From positions 1-10,104 of the forward strand of contig JAZNIM010000118.1 of assembly GCA_045577475.1 (NCBI GenBank): a stretch of DNA of 10,104 nt. Direction: 5' to 3'. Shown in pieces: positions 1-6,057 of the stretch. A program made the translations under genes and the position numbers. The first letter of the stretch is position 1. The number at the start of each line of letters is the position of its first letter. This stretch comes from UMGS1387 sp045577475. GTDB taxonomy: Bacteria; Bacillota; Clostridia; Oscillospirales; CAG-382. The notes under the pieces are model-generated. The model had not been told where the DNA came from, ran no database searches, and was given only the letters and a program-made list of their open reading frames with translations.

Positions 1-126
1 GGAATCGCCGTCTGCTTCGCATACTAGTCACTCGACGAGCAAGTCGTCTCGCCCTTTTTGCTGAAAACAACCGCACCGGGTTGTTTTCTTATCGCAAAAA
101 GCCCTCTCGGGTTCGATTCCCGATTA
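1..126. repeat. Structured non-coding element with nested hairpins and an orphan tRNA T-arm-like motif (left end cut by window)
   Basis: No convincing gene is seen here. The stretch is dense in inverted repeats. Positions 63-72 pair perfectly with 79-88 (10 bp), nested inside 54-61 pairing with 94-101 (8 bp). A small stem lies at 35-39/45-49. Positions 1-7 are complementary to 114-120, so the whole block could close on itself. Positions 107-123 look exactly like a tRNA T-arm: a 5-bp stem around the loop TTCGATT. However, the following bases are A/T-rich with no CCA, and no D-arm or anticodon arm is seen, so this is not an intact tRNA. It may be a dispersed intergenic repeat or a tRNA-derived remnant. 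Both ideas are inference; the pairing is directly visible. Confidence 0.4.
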
Positions 127-134
127 TTATTCTA

Positions 135-176
135 CAAACAAAAAAACAGATACTTGCGTATCTGTTTTTTTGTTTG
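135..176. terminator. Perfect 19-bp inverted repeat, likely bidirectional terminator
   Basis: Positions 135-153 are the exact reverse complement of 158-176 around the 4-nt loop TTGC. The inner 8 bp (ACAGATAC/GTATCTGT) carry the G/C pairs, and the outer part is A7/T7 with a few C/G. Read on either strand, the structure ends in a T-run, so it can stop transcription leftward from tRNA-Glu and rightward from anything upstream of the window. Its outermost 2 bp overlap the encoded CCA end of the tRNA (175-177). Confidence 0.8.
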
Positions 177-249
177 GTGACCCGTACGGGAATCGAACCC
201 ATGTTACAGCCGTGAAAGGGCCGTGTCTTAACCGCTTGACCAACGGGCC
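175..249 (-). tRNA. tRNA-Glu (anticodon TTC)
   Basis: The reverse complement folds as a full cloverleaf of 75 nt including an encoded CCA (177-175). The acceptor stem GGCCCGT pairs with ACGGGTC with one G-U. The anticodon stem CGGCC/GGCTG has one G-U around the loop CTTTCAC, giving anticodon TTC at 216-214. The T-arm is ATGGG/CCCGT with loop TTCGATT. The primary sequence is very close to the tRNA-Glu of Firmicutes as I know it. A near-consensus promoter lies just upstream and a strong hairpin just downstream, so it is probably a single-gene transcript. Glu-tRNA serves translation and, in many bacteria, tetrapyrrole synthesis. Confidence 0.97.
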
Positions 250-266
250 GGTTAACTTACTCGGAT

Positions 267-295
267 AGTATATCACAAAGAAAAGGTTTTGTCAA
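267..295 (-). promoter_or_regulatory. SigA-type promoter of tRNA-Glu
   Basis: On the minus strand there is a -35 TTGACA (295-290), a 17-bp spacer and a -10 TATACT (272-267). Transcription would start near 260, about 10 nt before the tRNA 5' end at 249. The match to consensus is nearly perfect, as expected for a stable-RNA gene. Confidence 0.85.
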
Positions 296-323
296 GACTT
301 TTTTTCAAAAACACAAAAAAATA

Positions 324-368
324 TTTCATAAAGACAGGGCAATCGGATTTATACACCGTCTGCCCTGT
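324..368 (-). terminator. Probable terminator after the HAD phosphatase gene
   Basis: On the minus strand ACAGGGCA (368-361) pairs with TGCCCTGT (341-334). The stem continues inward with a G-U, one A-A mismatch and three G/C pairs around an A/T loop. The hairpin is strong, but the tract that follows (CTTTATGAAAT) is only moderately T-rich before a T7 run, so termination may be partial. The hairpin sits just downstream of the phosphatase stop codon, before the tRNA promoter. Positions 250-395 hold nothing else beyond that promoter. Confidence 0.6.
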
Positions 369-395
369 TTTAGTTGTAAAAAAGCTTGGAGAATA

Positions 396-1217
396 CTAAA
401 GCTTAACAATGCCTTTATCCAGTTCCTCAACAATCTTTGCAATTGCACTTTCTTCGTTACTTACCGTAATTCTGTCTGCTGCCTGCTTTGCGGCGTCCGA
501 TGCATTTGCAACTGCGTAGCCGAGCTTTGCCGTCTTTAGCATTGTTACGTCGTTATTGTTATCTCCTACCGCAACGGTCTTGTCAATGCCGATATCCAGC
601 ATATCGCAAAGTTTCGGTATAACAACACCCTTGCTGATGCCTTTTGGAAGCACCTCGTATAAAATTGGTTCAGACGACACTCCGTCAAACTCTGACATAA
701 GGGGGTGACTCTCAAGAAGCACTGATAATTTGCTGATTTTTTCCGCATCCAAATCCGAAAAAACTATTTTCAAGATAGGCTCATTGATCTCGCTGTAATG
801 ACAAGTTAAATTATCAACCTTAGTAGCTTTTCTGAAGTGTTCCATTGCCTCGGTATTTTTCGTAAACCAGATGTTTTCCGTTGTATTTACCTGATGGCTG
901 ACCTCAGGCATTACTTCATCCGCATATGCCAAAAAGTCAAGAATTTTCCTGTCAGCAATTTGTGCCCATACAAGTTTTCTTTGCTCAAGGTCATATATTC
1001 CGCCGCCGTTGACACAGCCGATGGGTGCGTTAGGCTTTACAATCTCGTCAATGCCTGCAAGTGCAACAGGCACACGTCCCGTTACAATTGTAAACTTACC
1101 GCCGTTCGCCTTAAAATACTCAATTGCATCAATGTTTTCCTTTGAAATTGATTGATCGTGCTTTAAGAGTGTTCCGTCAAGGTCGGTTACAAAAAGGATA
1201 CCGTCAAATTTTCCCAT
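396..1217 (-). CDS. Cof-type HAD-IIB family hydrolase (probable sugar phosphatase)
   Basis: A 273-residue protein of the haloacid dehalogenase superfamily, Cof subfamily, which is the usual length. All four catalytic motifs are visible: motif I DLDGTLL with nucleophile Asp12 and Asp14; motif II Thr46 in VTGR; motif III Lys196 in LPKGISKG; and motif IV GDNNND (218-223), which holds Mg2+. Residues about 85-185 between motifs II and III form the type IIB cap that sets specificity. Such enzymes are cytosolic and dephosphorylate sugar phosphates, flavin phosphates or PLP; the substrate cannot be read from sequence. Its Shine-Dalgarno AAGGAG (1233-1228) overlaps the stop codon of the upstream isomerase gene, a 14-nt gap, so the two are co-transcribed and probably translationally coupled. 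That context favours a sugar-phosphate substrate (inference). Confidence 0.9.
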   Translation of the reverse strand: MGKFDGILFVTDLDGTLLKHDQSISKENIDAIEYFKANGGKFTIVTGRVPVALAGIDEIVKPNAPIGCVNGGGIYDLEQRKLVWAQIADRKILDFLAYADEVMPEVSHQVNTTENIWFTKNTEAMEHFRKATKVDNLTCHYSEINEPILKIVFSDLDAEKISKLSVLLESHPLMSEFDGVSSEPILYEVLPKGISKGVVIPKLCDMLDIGIDKTVAVGDNNNDVTMLKTAKLGYAVANASDAAKQAADRITVSNEESAIAKIVEELDKGIVKL

Positions 1218-1231
1218 GCTTCATAATCTCC

Positions 1232-1909
1232 TTAATACTCATTGCAAAGAGGATAAACCTTCTTCTCGTCTTCCTCAATTTCGCAATATCTCTGAGATTT
1301 TACAAGGAAAATATTGTCGTTATTATCGTCATTCACCTTAGAAACCTCGCCTACAATCAAAAGACCCTTATCCTTTTCGGGATAGAATCTATGGAAGATG
1401 TAAGGCTCTATTGTAATACTGTTACCGGGTGTTACATAGATTGGCTCACCCGGCTTTACGGTATGCTTTACACAGTCCATATAAAACTCAACGTTCTTTT
1501 CTTCGTCAAGCTTATCGTCAGCCGTCCTGTTATATAGCTGTACAACCAGCACTCCGCCGCCTCGGTTGATTATATCCTCTGCCTTTGAAATATGGTAGTG
1601 GTAAGGAATCTGCTGTTCGGTCTTATCGTCAAGAATTATGTACTTTTCAGCATAAGGAGAAGTGGTATTCGGGTCGTTCTTATCACCGTTTCTTACGGTA
1701 AACAGAACCGCACCGCAGCTCTTAAAGTCACCGCTTCCGAAGTCGGACACGTCCCAGCCTAACATTCTTTCTCTAATACGGTCAATTTTATCCTCATTCT
1801 TCTTCCAGTCCTCCTCTGTCCAATAGCCGAACATTGGAAGTGTTATTCTGTATTCGTCAAGTCTTGCTTTAGCTTCAAGTATCGCCTTATTGATTTCTGA
1901 ACGCTTCAT
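1232..1909 (-). CDS. D-lyxose ketol-isomerase family protein
   Basis: A 225-residue protein matching the bacterial D-lyxose isomerase family (YdaE / E. coli O157 Z5688 type), a small cupin enzyme interconverting D-lyxose with D-xylulose and D-mannose with D-fructose using a divalent metal. The family's opening is present (MKRSEIN, then LPMFGYW, then LGWDVSDFG). The metal-site block is HYH (His104, His106) followed by KAED (Glu111) and INRGGG. His173 in IFHRF is the likely fourth ligand. The length is typical and there is no signal peptide, so it is cytosolic. The ATG start has AAGGAG 8 nt upstream (1923-1918). It is first in a two-gene operon with the HAD phosphatase and has its own promoter at 1946-1973. 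Family assignment is confident; the actual preferred sugar is inferred from the family. Confidence 0.88.
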   Translation of the reverse strand: MKRSEINKAILEAKARLDEYRITLPMFGYWTEEDWKKNEDKIDRIRERMLGWDVSDFGSGDFKSCGAVLFTVRNGDKNDPNTTSPYAEKYIILDDKTEQQIPYHYHISKAEDIINRGGGVLVVQLYNRTADDKLDEEKNVEFYMDCVKHTVKPGEPIYVTPGNSITIEPYIFHRFYPEKDKGLLIVGEVSKVNDDNNDNIFLVKSQRYCEIEEDEKKVYPLCNEY

Positions 1910-1945
1910 TTTATACTCTCCTTTTTGTCAAGTTATTACATGATT

Positions 1946-1973
1946 ATTATACGTATTTTACAGCAAAAGTCAA
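1946..1973 (-). promoter_or_regulatory. Promoter of the lyxose isomerase-HAD operon
   Basis: On the minus strand there is a -35 TTGACT (1973-1968), a 16-bp spacer and a perfect -10 TATAAT (1951-1946). The leader to the ATG at 1909 would be about 30 nt and includes the Shine-Dalgarno. A second TTGACA (1931-1926) lies between this -10 and the Shine-Dalgarno but has no partner -10 before the gene. No operator or CcpA site was recognised with confidence. Confidence 0.75.
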
Positions 1974-2078
1974 GCATTTTCCTCCTATCAAACAAAACTT
2001 ATGTACAATTATCCGTATATCCACACATTTTACAATCAATATTTATACACACTTAACGCAAAATACACATTAAATGGA

Positions 2079-2084
2079 TATAAT
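2079..2084 (+). promoter_or_regulatory. Candidate -10 box for the AI-2E family gene
   Basis: A perfect TATAAT lies 36 nt before the ATG at 2120. No good -35 is found at 16-18 bp; the nearest is TTAACG at 2053-2058 with an unfavourable 20-bp spacer. The site is the best promoter candidate in the 210-nt divergent intergenic region 1910-2119, which otherwise holds only the leftward isomerase promoter. Confidence 0.4.
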
Positions 2085-2119
2085 ACTGATAAATACCAAA
2101 TTCACAAGGAGTACCGACA

Positions 2120-3337
2120 ATGGATTTTACCCCCGAAAAGCTTAAAAGCCTTACAAAATGGTTTATCGGCGTTGCATGTGGACTTATTCTGTTTTTCCTT
2201 GGGCTTCACAATCTTGACAGAGTACTGAGCTTCATATCACGTGCAATTTCACTTATCATGCCTCTGCTTTTAGGCTTCGCCTTTGCAATTATACTTAACG
2301 TTCCCCTGAAATTCTTTGAAAGGCATTTATTTCCAAGGTCAAAAAAGCCTTTTTTAACCTCCATCCGCAGACCTGTTGCCTTTATAATATCACTTATTGT
2401 GATTTTCGGCATTATAATCGGTATTGTATTTCTCGTTGTTCCCGAGCTTTCTCATGCAGTTCAGGTTATTGCCCAAAGCATTATGGACATTGCACGTACG
2501 CTTGGAAGCATGAGTGCAGAGGAATTTGAAGCTCTTCCCTTCGGCGGTTTTCTTCTTGACATGGACTGGAACAAAATCCTCGATTCTGCCGAGTCCTGGT
2601 TAAAGAATCAGAGCGGTGACATTGTTGACAAGGCTTTTGATACCATTGGCTCGCTTATAGGAGGAGTATTTGACTTTTTCATTTCCTTCGTTTTCGCAAT
2701 TTACATTCTGTTTGGCAAGGATAAGCTGAAAAAACAGGCAACCCGTATAATAAACGCATGGCTTCCGAAAAAATTCGGCACATGGTTAATTCATGCTTCA
2801 TATGTAGCTTCTGTAAATCTTAGAAACTTCATTTCGGGGCAGTTCATAGAAGCAATTATCATAGGTGTTCTTTGTTTTATCGGAATGGTAATACTAAAGC
2901 TTCCCTATGCACTTATGATAAGCGTGATTGTGGGAGTTACCGCACTTATACCCGTTGTAGGTGCATTTATAGGAACAATCGTCGGATGCTTTACAATACT
3001 CACCGTTGACCCCTTAAAGGCGGTAGTATTCCTTATTTTCCTACTCATTCTTCAGCAGCTTGAAGGAAATCTGATTTATCCCAGAGTTATGGGAAGCAGA
3101 GTAAATCTTCCCGGCATGTGGATACTTGCGGCGGTAACGGTGGGCGGAGCTTTGGCAGGCCCTGCGGGTATGCTTCTGAGCGTTCCCTTTGCCGCAACGG
3201 TATTTATGCTGTTCAAGGAAGCGACGGAAAAGCGTGAGCTGCTTTTGGCATGTGAAAGTGCCGTTACTGTTACCGACAGTCAGGCTGACGTGCAAACGAG
3301 CAATAAAGACGAAAATACATCTGACGAACAAGCTTAA
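2120..3337 (+). CDS. AI-2E transporter family (PerM/YdiK-like) integral membrane protein
   Basis: A 405-residue multi-pass membrane protein of the family once called UPF0118, whose members include TqsA (autoinducer-2 export) and Na+/H+ antiporter-like proteins. Hydrophobic segments lie at about 14-33, 41-63, 85-108, 176-198, 241-260, 264-293, 301-315 and 331-365. Family signatures are seen in order: FISGQFIEA (237-245), IPVVGAFIG (277-285) and the QQLEGNLIYPRVMG block (312-325). Residues 110-175 form the long soluble loop typical of the family. The tail after about 370 is hydrophilic, ending in a stretch rich in Asp, Glu, Ser and Thr. The ATG start is fixed by AAGGAG (2106-2111) 8 nt upstream. 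It stands alone between a divergent promoter region and its own terminator. The transported substrate is unknown; autoinducer-2 should not be assumed. Confidence 0.9.
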   Translation: MDFTPEKLKSLTKWFIGVACGLILFFLGLHNLDRVLSFISRAISLIMPLLLGFAFAIILNVPLKFFERHLFPRSKKPFLTSIRRPVAFIISLIVIFGIIIGIVFLVVPELSHAVQVIAQSIMDIARTLGSMSAEEFEALPFGGFLLDMDWNKILDSAESWLKNQSGDIVDKAFDTIGSLIGGVFDFFISFVFAIYILFGKDKLKKQATRIINAWLPKKFGTWLIHASYVASVNLRNFISGQFIEAIIIGVLCFIGMVILKLPYALMISVIVGVTALIPVVGAFIGTIVGCFTILTVDPLKAVVFLIFLLILQQLEGNLIYPRVMGSRVNLPGMWILAAVTVGGALAGPAGMLLSVPFAATVFMLFKEATEKRELLLACESAVTVTDSQADVQTSNKDENTSDEQA

Positions 3338-3351
3338 ATCGACAAAATCAA

Positions 3352-3390
3352 TGCCGCTAAAAAGGATTTTTCCTGACAGCGGCGTTTTTA
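3352..3390 (+). terminator. Rho-independent terminator of the AI-2E family gene
   Basis: GCCGCT (3353-3358) pairs with AGCGGC (3378-3383), with a further inner A/T stem, followed by GTTTTTAT. It begins 15 nt after the stop codon and ends 4 nt before the end of the convergent MATE gene. The minus-strand reading lacks a good T-tract, so stopping of the MATE transcript is less certain. Confidence 0.8.
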
Positions 3391-3393
3391 TAT

Positions 3394-4770
3394 TTATTTA
3401 TATGACAGCATTCTGTTTGTTAGAGATTTTCTTATAAGAGCAAAATATACAAGGTGCAGTATTATTACCACAACCCAGGTTACAGGCCAGCAAAGGAACA
3501 GCATAAAGGGTGTCCTGTTCAGCGGAAGAATAAACATAATCCACAGTATTCTGAGTCCGCACGCACCCACAAAAGAGTTAATTGCAGGAACAACGGAATA
3601 TCCAAGACCTCTCAACGAGCCTGACAGCACATCCATTATGCCGCAAAGAAAATACGGTATACATACATACAAAGCATTTTGCATGCCAAATTCGATTGCC
3701 TGCGGTGAATCTTTAATATATATTCCCATTAGCTGTCTTGAGAAAATCACAACTAAACTGCCAAGCATTATTCCTGCAACAAATGCACAAATAATGCATA
3801 CAATAATCGTTTTCTTTACTCTTTTTCCGTCACCTGCACCTGCATTCTGGCTTACACCCGTTATTGCTGCGGTGCTAAAGCTATACATTGCCATATAAAC
3901 AAAGGCTTCAATGTTTGAGCAAGCTGCACGTCCTGCCATTGCAGCTGTGCCGAAGGAGTTAACGGCTGACTGAATTACGGTGTTGGAAAGACCGAAAACC
4001 GAGCTTTGAAGTCCTGTTGGAATACCTATTCGCAGTATTTCCTTAAGCTCCGCTTTATATATTCTCAGCTTTGACAGCACCAGCTTACAGCTGCCATCTG
4101 ACTTAATAAGAATAATCAACACCGCCAAAGCCGAAGCATAATTTGACACCACAGTTGCTATTGCAACACCCGCCACATCAAGGTGGAAAACAATTACAAG
4201 CACAAGATTAAGAATTACATTTATGATTCCCGACACAGACAGAATATACAGCGGTCGTCTTGAATCACCAACAGCTCTCAGAATAGATGCACCGAAGTTA
4301 TAAACCATGGAGGCAGGTACACCGAGAAAAAATATTCTCATATAAAGCACCGCACCGTCAAGAACTGCCCTCTCGTGTATTCCCATAATTGACAGAATGG
4401 GTCTTGCAAAAAAAACACCTATAAACAGCGGTATAAATCCAATCAGAATTCCAAGCAGCATTGAGGTATGAACCGCAGTATGCATAGCCTCATCATCACG
4501 TGCACCGAACCGTCTTGAAACAACAACGCTTGCTCCTGCGGAAATACCCACGCATACGTTGATAATCATTCCGCTTACATTTCCCGTTGCCCCCACAGAT
4601 GCCATGGCATTACTTCCCGCAAAATTGCTTACTACAATAAGGTCTGCAGCATTATAGCAAAGCTGAAGCATGTTTCCGACTATGATAGGCACAACAAATG
4701 CAAGAATATTCTTTAAAAGGTTTCCCTTTGACATATCTATTTCATAGCTTCGTTTTTTGACCTTCTCCAT
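3394..4770 (-). CDS. MATE family efflux transporter
   Basis: A 458-residue polytopic membrane protein, the usual size for the multidrug and toxic compound extrusion family with twelve membrane helices in two six-helix bundles. The first bundle opens with the family pattern: LAFVVPIIVGNMLQLCYNAAD near 23-43, then AGSNAMASVGA (51-61) and GISAGASVVVSRRFGARD (75-92). The second opens with LRIGIPTGLQSSVFGLSN near 245-263. These proteins use Na+ or H+ gradients to export cationic drugs or metabolites; the substrate is not predictable here. The ATG start has GGAGG (4780-4776) 5 nt upstream. The gene is monocistronic, with two overlapping promoters just upstream, and is convergent with the AI-2E family gene. 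Nothing suggests truncation. Confidence 0.93.
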   Translation of the reverse strand: MEKVKKRSYEIDMSKGNLLKNILAFVVPIIVGNMLQLCYNAADLIVVSNFAGSNAMASVGATGNVSGMIINVCVGISAGASVVVSRRFGARDDEAMHTAVHTSMLLGILIGFIPLFIGVFFARPILSIMGIHERAVLDGAVLYMRIFFLGVPASMVYNFGASILRAVGDSRRPLYILSVSGIINVILNLVLVIVFHLDVAGVAIATVVSNYASALAVLIILIKSDGSCKLVLSKLRIYKAELKEILRIGIPTGLQSSVFGLSNTVIQSAVNSFGTAAMAGRAACSNIEAFVYMAMYSFSTAAITGVSQNAGAGDGKRVKKTIIVCIICAFVAGIMLGSLVVIFSRQLMGIYIKDSPQAIEFGMQNALYVCIPYFLCGIMDVLSGSLRGLGYSVVPAINSFVGACGLRILWIMFILPLNRTPFMLFLCWPVTWVVVIILHLVYFALIRKSLTNRMLSYK

Positions 4771-4794
4771 TTCTTCCTCCGTTAACAGCTACTA

Positions 4795-4839
4795 TTTATA
4801 CAACATTGCAATTATAATTCAACTGCTCATCAAATTCAA
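4795..4839 (-). promoter_or_regulatory. Two overlapping promoters for the MATE gene
   Basis: The upstream promoter has -35 TTGAAT (4839-4834), a 17-bp spacer and -10 TATAAT (4816-4811). The downstream promoter has -35 TTGAAT (4822-4817), a 16-bp spacer and -10 TATAAA (4800-4795). The downstream -35 directly abuts the upstream -10, so polymerase cannot occupy both at once. No operator palindrome was recognised. Confidence 0.65.
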
Positions 4840-4862
4840 GGCAAATATGTTAATTTCGCATC

Positions 4863-4897
4863 AAAAAAAAGAAGCCTCAGTTATACCAAGACTTCTT
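4863..4897 (-). terminator. Terminator of the GH20-like gene
   Basis: On the minus strand a 12-bp stem (4897-4886 with 4880-4869, including three G-U pairs) closes a TATAA loop. It is followed by a run of T that extends the stem's last two T to eight in total (4870-4863). It starts 9 nt after the stop codon of the GH20-like gene, separating it from the MATE gene. Confidence 0.85.
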
Positions 4898-4906
4898 AAA
4901 TGTTTA

Positions 4907-5866
4907 TTATTTGTTATAGTACGCTTTATAACCGTTTGCAAGGTCATCTGCCGCCGCCAAAAGACGGGACTTTTTCTCGGTTGTTGTCATTTCCCATGTT
5001 GTCATCATAAAGCCTTTAAGTCTTTCGGGAGCAACAATCTCATTACACTTTTCAACGGTAATCTTCATATTATCCTCGCAGTATTCGGGAATATCCAAGT
5101 AATTACCGCCTGTGGGAAGCTGTTCAAAGCCGTTTGCCTCAAGTGTTCTGTAGCCCTCCATTGAGTCAACCCAGAAGCCGCTTGTATGTGTCCAGTCACC
5201 GTAATACCAATTACTGCAAAGAACATCATGTGACATATTCTTGACAAAATCCTCTTTGCTTGCCGTTGAATGCCATACGTAATCTGCCCATATCCATGGT
5301 CTTGCACCGTTATCCTCGGTAATCTTAAACAGGTAATTTATATCGTGCCACAAAAGGTCGCCGTTTCGTATAATACACATGGGACTCTTTGTCTGAACAG
5401 AGTAACATTCTTCATCCATGCCAAGATGGAAAAGCTCAGGCTTTGAGAAAAGCTCACTCACTTCATCAATAACATCCTTACAGAAGGTATAATACTGAGG
5501 CGTTGAAATCATTCTTGAGTATATACCCATCCACTTATCATGGCTTGTTGCAAAGTTAAGCTTAGGATATACCTTAAAGCCCATTGAACGAAGTCTTGTA
5601 ATTTCATCGGCAAGACGCTTTTTCGACCATGAACCGGGTGCTACAATTTCAGGATGTGATTCATACTGAATGCCTTCGGCAACGTCAATAAGTATTGTAT
5701 TGCAGCAGCCGTCCTCTTTAAGCTTGTTTGAAACCTCAGTCCAAACAGGCTGTTCAAATTTAAGCGGATCGGTTTTTACACAATATCCGCCGTCACCGGG
5801 GCCGTAGTCCCTCCACATAAGCTGACCGAGATGTACAAGATAAGACCAAATCATTTCCTTTGCCAC
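4907..5866 (-). CDS. Glycoside hydrolase family 20-like protein (TIM-barrel catalytic domain)
   Basis: A 319-residue protein resembling the catalytic (beta/alpha)8 barrel of GH20 beta-N-acetylhexosaminidases. The key sign is FHLGMDEE (146-153), which matches the GH20 catalytic Asp-Glu pair motif, here Asp151 and Glu152. Other barrel-like elements are NTILIDV (56-62), VYPKLNF (99-105), WIWADYVW (191-198) with active-site-type Trp residues, and GFMMTTWEM (285-293). It lacks the N-terminal GH20b domain, signal peptide and membrane anchor, so it should be cytosolic. The overall match is partial, so family membership is likely but not certain, and the substrate is unknown. The start is GTG at 5866, supported by GGGAGG 8 nt upstream; Met5 has no properly spaced site. 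It is a single-gene unit with its own promoter candidates and terminator. Confidence 0.7.
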   Translation of the reverse strand: MAKEMIWSYLVHLGQLMWRDYGPGDGGYCVKTDPLKFEQPVWTEVSNKLKEDGCCNTILIDVAEGIQYESHPEIVAPGSWSKKRLADEITRLRSMGFKVYPKLNFATSHDKWMGIYSRMISTPQYYTFCKDVIDEVSELFSKPELFHLGMDEECYSVQTKSPMCIIRNGDLLWHDINYLFKITEDNGARPWIWADYVWHSTASKEDFVKNMSHDVLCSNWYYGDWTHTSGFWVDSMEGYRTLEANGFEQLPTGGNYLDIPEYCEDNMKITVEKCNEIVAPERLKGFMMTTWEMTTTEKKSRLLAAADDLANGYKAYYNK

Positions 5867-5880
5867 AACAGTTTCCTCCC
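5864..5880 (-). promoter_or_regulatory. Shine-Dalgarno that fixes a GTG start for the GH20-like gene
   Basis: GGGAGG (5880-5875) lies 8 nt before GTG (5866-5864). The next in-frame ATG, codon 5, has only AAAGGA one base away, which is too close, so GTG is the better start. Confidence 0.8.
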
Positions 5881-5907
5881 AATACTTATTATTTTTTACA
5901 TTGTTTG

Positions 5908-5975
5908 AATTTACAGATAATTACTTAAATGTCAAACTTTACCTTTAATATAGCATACATAACCACAAAAATCAA
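5908..5975 (-). promoter_or_regulatory. Promoter candidates of the GH20-like gene
   Basis: Two candidates lie in tandem on the minus strand. The upstream one has TTGATT (5975-5970), 17 bp and TATATT (5952-5947). The downstream one has TTGACA (5935-5930), 16 bp and TAAATT (5913-5908). Either gives a leader of under 80 nt. An A/T-only palindrome (5986-6004) just upstream could act as an UP element, which is inference. The 191-nt gap 5867-6057 holds these and the murA terminator. Confidence 0.55.
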
Positions 5976-6019
5976 GAGAATAGCCATATTTTTATAAAAA
6001 ATATTTACGTAAATTCCGT

Positions 6020-6052
6020 AAAAAAGAGCCGCCTCCTCAATGGAAGCAGCTC
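6020..6052 (-). terminator. Rho-independent terminator of murA
   Basis: On the minus strand GAGCTGCTTCC (6052-6042) pairs with GGAGGCGGCTC (6036-6026), 11 bp with two G-U pairs, around the loop ATTGA. It is followed by six T (6025-6020). It begins 5 nt after the murA stop codon. Confidence 0.92.
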
Positions 6053-6057
6053 ACACT

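Noticed and set aside
107..134. 3' end of a complete plus-strand tRNA
   Set aside because: The T-arm is good, but the next 7 bases (TTATTAT) have no partner, there is no CCA, and no D-arm or anticodon arm can be folded upstream.
837..1537. Plus-strand open frames of 102 and 137 codons
   Set aside because: They lie antisense to the HAD and lyxose isomerase genes, whose catalytic motifs are intact. The antisense frames show no recognisable domain.
2001..2228. Plus-strand 75-codon open frame before the AI-2E family gene
   Set aside because: It spans the promoter region and overlaps the real gene start in another frame. It has no convincing Shine-Dalgarno and a low-complexity Tyr/Asn-rich product.
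4757..5164. Plus-strand 135-codon open frame
   Set aside because: It covers the MATE promoters and the GH20-like terminator and runs antisense to the GH20-like gene; no domain is recognised.
5986..6004. A/T-only palindrome as a terminator
   Set aside because: The 8-bp stem has no G/C pairs and would be too weak. The strong murA terminator lies just beside it.
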